Assembly (NCBI RefSeq): GCF_047675955.1
Contig: NW_027327637.1
Coordinates: forward strand, 744,001 to 808,000
DNA length: 64,000 nt
Reading direction: 5' to 3'
DNA from: Chlorocebus sabaeus
Taxonomy: Eukaryota; Chordata; Mammalia; Primates; Cercopithecidae
The notes below the pieces were generated by a model. That model saw nothing but the letters and a program-made list of their open reading frames with translations. It was not told the DNA's origin and ran no database searches. Position numbers and translations under genes: made by a program. Positions 59,541-64,000 of the stretch are shown here, in pieces; within the stretch, counting starts at the first letter, position 1; every line of letters begins with the position of its first letter.

Positions 59541-61594
59541 TCTGCGAAACTGCTCTGTGTTCTGTTAATTCATCTCACAGAGTTACATCTTTAACTTCAA
59601 GAAGCCTTTCGCTAAGGCTGTTCTTGTGGAATTGGCAAAGGGATATTTGGAAGCCCATAGAGGGCTATGGAGAAAAAGGAAATATCTTCCGTTCAAAACT
59701 GGAAAGAAGCTTTCTGAGAAACTGTTCTATGTTCTGTTAATTCATCTCACAGAGTTACATCTTTCCCATCAAGAAGCCTTTCGCTAAGGCTGTTCTTGTG
59801 GAATTGGCAAAGGGATATTTGGAAGCCCATAGAGGGCTATGGTGAAAAAGGAAATATCTTCCGTTCAAAACTGGAAAGAAGCTTTCTGAGAAACTGCTCT
59901 GTGTTCTGTTAATTCGTCTCACAGAGTTACATCTTTCCCTTCAAGAAGCCTTTCGCTAAGGCTGTTCTTGTGGAATTGGCAAAGGGATATTTGGAAGCCC
60001 ATAGAGGGCTATGGTGAAAAAGGAAATATCTTCCGTTCAAAACTGGAAAGAAGTTTTCTGAGAAACTGGTCTGTGTTCTGTTAATTCATCTCACAGAGTT
60101 ACATCTTTCCCTACAAGAAGCCTTTCGCTTAGGCTGTTCTTGTGGAATTGGCAAAGGGATATTTGGAAGCCCATAGAGGGCTATGGTGAAAAAGGAAATA
60201 TCTTCCGTTCAAAACTGGAAAGAAGCTTTCTGAGAAACTGCTCTGTGTTCTGTTAATTCATCTCACAGAGCTACATCTTTCCCTTCAAGAAGCCTTTCGC
60301 TAAGGCTGTTCTTGTGGAATTGGCAAAGGGATATTTGGAAGCCCATAGAGGGCTATGGTGAAAAAGGAAATATCTTCCGTTCAAAACTGGAAAGAAGCTT
60401 TCTGAGAAACTGCTCTGTGTTCGGTTAATTCATCTCACAGAGTTACATCTTTCCTTTCAAGAAGCCTTTCGCTAACGCTGTTCTTGTGGAATTGGCAAAG
60501 GGATATTTGGAAGCCCATAGAGGGCTATGGTGAAAAAGGAAATATCTTCCGTTCAAAACTGGAAAGAAGCTTTCTGAGAAACTGCTCTGTGTTCTGTTAA
60601 TTCATCTCACAGAGATACATCTTTCCCTTCAAGAAGCCTTTCGCTAAGGCTGTTCTTGTGGAATTGGTAAAGGGATATTTGGAAGCCCATAGAGGGCTAT
60701 GGTGAAAAAGGAAATATCTTCCGTTCAAAACTGGAAAGAAGCTTTCTGAGAAACTGCTCTGTGTTCTGTTAATTCATCTCACAGAGTTACATCTTTCCCT
60801 TCAAGAAGCCTTTCGCTAAGGCTGTTCTTGTGGAATTGGCAAAGGGATATTTGGAAGCCCATAGAGGGCTATGGTGAAAAAGGAAATATCTTCCGTTGGA
60901 AACTGGAGAGAAGCTTTCTGAGAAACTGTTCTATGTTCTGTTAATTCATCTCACAGAGTTACATCTTTCCCTTCAAGAAGCCTTTCGCTAAGGTTGTTTT
61001 TGTGGAATAGGCAAAGGGATATTTGGAAGCCCATAGAGGGCTATGGTGAAAAAGGAAATATCTTCCGTTCAAAACTGGAAAGAAGCTTTCTGAGAAACTG
61101 CTCTGTGTTCTGTTAATTCATCTCACAGAGTTACATCTTTAACTTCAAGAAGCCTTTCGCTGAGGCTGTTCTTGTGGAATTGGCAAAGGGATATTTGGAA
61201 GCCCATAGAGGGCTATGGAGAAAAAGGAAATATCTTCCGTTCAAAACTGGAAAGAAGCTTTCTGAGAAACTGTTCTATGTTCTGTTAATTCATCTCACAG
61301 AGTTACATCTTTCCCATCAAGAAGCCTTTCGCTAAGGCTGTTCTTGTGGAATTGGCAAAGGGATATTTGGAAGCCCATAGAGGGCTATGGTGAAAAAGGA
61401 AATATCTTCCGTTCAAAACTGGAAAGAAGCTTTCTGAGAAACTGCTCTGTGTTCTGTTAATTCATCTCACAGAGTTACATCTTTCCCTTCAAGAAGCCTT
61501 TCGCTAAGGCTGTTCTTGTGGAATTGGCAAAGGGATATTTGGAAGCCCATAGAGGGCTATGGTGAAAAAGGAAATATCTTCCGTTCAAAACTGG

Positions 61595-62282
61595 AGAGAA
61601 GCTTTCTGAGAAACTGTTCTATGTTCTGTTAATTCATCTCACAGAGTTACATCTTTCCCTTCAAGAAGCCTTTCGCTAAGGCTCTTCTTGTGGAATTGGC
61701 AAAGGGATATTTGGAAGCCCATAGAGGGCTATGGTGAAAAAGGAAATATCTTCCGTTCAAAACTGGAAAGAAGCTTTCTGAGAAACTGCTCTGTGTTCTG
61801 TTAATTCATCTCACAGAGTTACATCTTTCCCTTCAAGAAGCCTTTCGCTAAGGCTGTTCTTGTGGAATTGGCAAAGGGATATTTGGAAGCCCATAGAGGG
61901 CTATGGTGAAAAAGGAAATATCTTCCGTTCAAAACTGGAGAGAAGCTTTCTGAGAAACTGTTCTATGTTCTGTTAATTCATCTCACAGAGTTACATCTTT
62001 CCCTTCAAGAAGCCTTTCGCTAAGGCTCTTCTTGTGGAATTGGCAAAGGGATATTTGGAAGCCCATAGAGGGCTATGGTGAAAAAGGAAATATCTTCCGT
62101 TCAAAACTGGAAAGAAGCTTTCTGAGAAACTGCTCTGTGTTCTGTTAATTCATCTCACAGAGTTACATCTTTACCTTCAAGAAGCCTTTCGCTAAGGCTG
62201 TTCTTGTGGAATTGGCAAAGGGATATTTGGAAGCCCATAGAGGGCTATGGTGAAAAAGGAAATATCTTCCGTTCAAAACTGG
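61595..62282 (+). repeat. 2-monomer tandem duplication (two units of 344 bp)
   Basis: GGAGAG, GTTCTATG and GGCTCTTCTTG occur together near 61594-61690 and again 344 bp later near 61938-62034, each followed by an ordinary monomer. This is the smallest clear higher-order duplication in the window. The second unit's trailing monomer has TTTACC, so the units are not fully identical. Confidence 0.75.
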
Positions 62283-63834
62283 AAAGAAGCTTTCTGAGAA
62301 ACTGCTCTGTGTTCTGTTAATTCATCTCACAGAGTTACATCTTTCCCTTCAAGAAGTCTTTCGCTAAGGCTGTTCTTGTGGAATTGGCAAAGGGATATTT
62401 GGAAGCCCATAGAGGGCTATTGTGAAAAAGGACATATCTTCCGTTCAAAACTGGAAAGAAGCTTTCTGAGAAACTGCTCTGTGTTCTGTTAATTCATCTC
62501 ACAGAGTTACATCTTTAACTTCAAGAAGCCTTTCGCTAAGGCTGTTCTTGTGGAACTGGCAAAGGGATATTTGGAAGCCCATAGAGGGCTATGGTGAAAA
62601 AGGAAATATCTTCCGTTCAAAACTGGAAAGAAGCTTTCTGAGAAACTGCTCTGTGTTCTGTTAATTCATCTCACAGAGTTACATCTTTCCCTTCAAGAAG
62701 CCTTTCGCTAAGGCTGTTCTTGTGGAATTGGCAAAGGGATATTTGAAAGCCCATAGAGGGCTATGGTGAAAAAGGAAATATCTTCCGTTCAAAACTGGAA
62801 AGAAGCTTTCTGAGAAACTGGTCTGTGTTCTGATAATTCATCTCACAGAGTTACATCTTTCCCTTCAAGAAGCCTTTCGCTAAGGTTGTTCTTGTGGAAT
62901 TGGCAAAGGGATATTTGGAAGCCCATAGAGGGCTATGGTGAAAAAGGAAATATCTTCCGTTCAAAACTGGAAAGAAGCTTTCTGAGAAACTGTTGTATGT
63001 TCTGTTAATTCATCTCACAGAGTTACATCTTTCCCTTCAAGAAGCCTTTCGCTAAGGCTGTTCTTGTGGAATTGGCAAAGGGATATTTGGAAGCCCATAG
63101 AGGGCTATGGTGAAAAAGGAAATATCTTCCGTTCAAAACTGGAAAGAAGCTTTCTGAGAAACTGTTCTATGTTCTGTTAATTCATCTCACAGAGTTACAT
63201 CTTTCCCTTCAAGAAGCCTTTCGCTAAGGCTGTTCTTGTGGAATTGGCTAAGGGATATTTGGAAGCCCATAGAGTGCTATGGTGAAAAAGGAAATATCTT
63301 CCGTTCAAAACTGGAAAGAAGCTTTCTGAGAAACTGCTCTGTGTTCTGTTAATTCATCTCACAGAGTTACATCTTTAACTTCAAGAAGCCTTTCGCTAAG
63401 GCTGTTCTTGTGGAATTGGCAAAGGGATATTTGGAAGCCCATAGAGGGCTACGGTGAAAAAGGAAATATCTTCCGTTCAAAACTGGAAAGAAGCTTTCTG
63501 AGAAACTGCTCTGTGTTCTGTTAATTCATCTCACAGAGTTACATCTTTCCCTTCAAGAAGCCTTTCGCTAAGGCTGTTCTTGTGGAATTGGCAAAGGGAT
63601 ATTTGGAAGCCCATAGAGGGCTATGGTGAAAAAGGAAATATCTTCCGTTCAAAACTGGAAAGAAGCTTTCTGAGAAACTGCTCTGTGTTCTGTTAATTCA
63701 TCTCACAGAGTTACATCTTTAACTTCAAGAAGCCTTTCGCTAAGGCTGTTCTTGTGGAATTGGCAAAGGGATATTTGGAAGCCCATAGAGGGCTATGGAG
63801 AAAAAGGAAATATCTTCCGTTCAAAACTGGAAAG

Positions 63835-64000
63835 AAGCTTTCTGAGAAACTGTTCTATGTTCTGTTAATTCATCTCACAGAGTTACATCTTTCCCATCAA
63901 GAAGCCTTTCGCTAAGGCTGTTCTTGTGGAATTGGCAAAGGGATATTTGGAAGCCCATAGAGGGCTATGGTGAAAAAGGAAATATCTTCCGTTCAAAACT
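63835..64000 (+). repeat. Partial monomer at right window edge
   Basis: These are the first 166 bp of a 172-bp monomer. It has the C19T/G23A pair (GTTCTATG) and T62A (CCCATC), and follows a monomer with T137A (CTATGGAG). The same combination occurs at about 59.7 and 61.27 kb. The array continues to the right. Confidence 0.9.

Larger units (their letters stand above)
1..64000 (+). repeat. Alpha-satellite (alphoid) array, 172-bp monomers, Cercopithecini/Chlorocebus type
   Basis: Seen: the window is a head-to-tail array of a ~172-bp monomer with no interruption. HindIII-phase positions follow 28 + 172n from start to end; the offset at 63835 is -5 bp, fully explained by five 171-bp monomers. All monomers point the same way. 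Known: alphoid DNA is the main primate centromeric satellite. The shared cores CTCACAGAGTT, GGATATTTGGA and GGAAATATCTTC identify the family, and the AAGCTT-bearing 172-bp form matches my memory of African green monkey component alpha. Inferred: a recently homogenised, probably centromere-proximal array, because no LINE, Alu, LTR or other satellite interrupts it. No stretch of 300 bases or more holds a gene or unique sequence. Species is less certain than family: another guenon is possible. Confidence 0.97.
59541..64000 (+). repeat. Right-hand mosaic region VII
   Basis: More homogeneous alphoid monomers. It starts with a third relic of block F (AATTCGTC 59911, AAGTTTTCTG and CCCTACAAG near 60050-60112, CAGAGCTAC near 60265, TTCGGTT 60420). 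A linked pair (CTATGGAG, then GTTCTATG with CCCATC) recurs at 59665, 61213 and 63793, at spacings of 9 and 15 monomers. Private variants include GTTGGAAACTGG at 60896, GGTTGTTTTTGTGGAATAGGC near 60993 and GTTGTATG at 62992. No genes or insertions seen. Confidence 0.8.

Noticed and set aside
10778..59740. Twenty-six open reading frames of 68-81 codons on the + strand as possible genes
   Set aside because: They are repeated slices of the satellite monomer. Each exists only because one or two substitutions remove a monomer stop codon. The frame shifts with each 172-bp unit, many need GTG or TTG starts, and there is no conserved domain, splice context or codon signature.
1..64000. CRISPR array or other prokaryotic direct-repeat system
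   Set aside because: The repeat is 172 bp with no unique spacers between copies. Neighbouring units abut and differ only by point variants, and the sequence is recognisable primate alphoid DNA.
1..64000. Transposable-element insertion, Alu, LINE or LTR remnant within the array
   Set aside because: HindIII phase is kept throughout with only five 1-bp losses. No poly-A tail, target-site duplication or non-alphoid stretch was seen on reading all lines.
1..64000. Inverted monomers or strand switches
   Set aside because: Forward landmarks (AAGCTTTCTGAG, GGATATTTGG, GGAAATATCTTC) occur in the same orientation in every unit. Reverse-orientation landmarks were not seen other than the self-palindromic AAGCTT.
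1..64000. tRNA, rRNA or small-RNA gene within the monomer
   Set aside because: No cloverleaf, A/B box pair or known RNA core was recognised. Satellite transcripts may exist, but the sequence shows no promoter or terminator.
1..64000. Viral origin (alphoid monomers are known as host inserts in defective SV40 variants)
   Set aside because: No polyomavirus or other viral sequence is present anywhere. The uniform 64-kb array is best explained as host centromeric DNA.
1..64000. A regular 344-bp dimer of the papionin type
   Set aside because: Diagnostic variants do not alternate between successive monomers except at the local 2-monomer duplication near 61.6-62.3 kb, so the array is monomeric with irregular larger units.

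Overview
The whole 64-kb window is one uninterrupted array of primate alpha-satellite (alphoid) centromeric DNA. I see no gene, RNA gene, transposon, CRISPR array or unique-sequence island. Using the HindIII site AAGCTT as monomer position 1, the array holds a 27-bp partial monomer, 371 complete monomers (28-63834) and a 166-bp partial monomer. All lie in one orientation. Every complete monomer is 172 bp except five of 171 bp. The array therefore accumulates exactly -5 bp of phase over 371 units, and I found no net insertion.

Organism: the monomer, with its HindIII site, 172-bp length and CTCACAGAG and GGAAATATCTTC cores, matches my memory of the 'component alpha' satellite of African green monkey (Chlorocebus). 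A related guenon (Cercopithecini) is the alternative. It is clearly diverged from human alphoid DNA, and it lacks the regular ~340-bp dimer usual in macaque and baboon. No canonical CENP-B box is visible.

Layout: monomers differ at a small set of recurrent sites (C19T/G23A, CC59-60AA, C61T, T62A, A80T, G82C, G83C, C84G, T137A, G136T, A170G and others). Following these as barcodes shows layered duplications, all at multiples of 172 bp: (I) 1-9965, a mosaic of paralogous blocks with 36-, 27/26- and 21-monomer spacings; (II) 9966-35849, a 12.8-kb segment present twice in tandem with period 13,071 bp (76 monomers) and no difference at any site compared, itself containing 13-, 7- and 6-monomer duplications; (III) 35850-43060, a mosaic with a 4-monomer (688-bp) register and 28-monomer spacing; (IV) ~43.1-53.55 kb, a 20/21-monomer unit (3,440/3,612/3,440 bp) in three copies; (V) 53.55-56.4 kb, a second copy of the 40-41.6 kb block plus a 6-monomer duplication; (VI) ~55.97-59.5 kb, a 10-monomer (1,720-bp) duplication; (VII) 59.5-64 kb, more homogeneous monomers with a 2-monomer duplication.

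There are no genes to work together. Any role would be as a centromere or heterochromatin substrate. Each canonical monomer carries three 6-bp A/T runs of the type bound by HMGA1 (alpha-protein). All short open reading frames arise where a point substitution removes a stop codon of the monomer, and I reject them as genes. The main interest is the nested, irregular higher-order structure in a satellite usually described as simple and monomeric, and the apparently perfect 12.8-kb duplication, which is either a very recent event or an assembly artefact.
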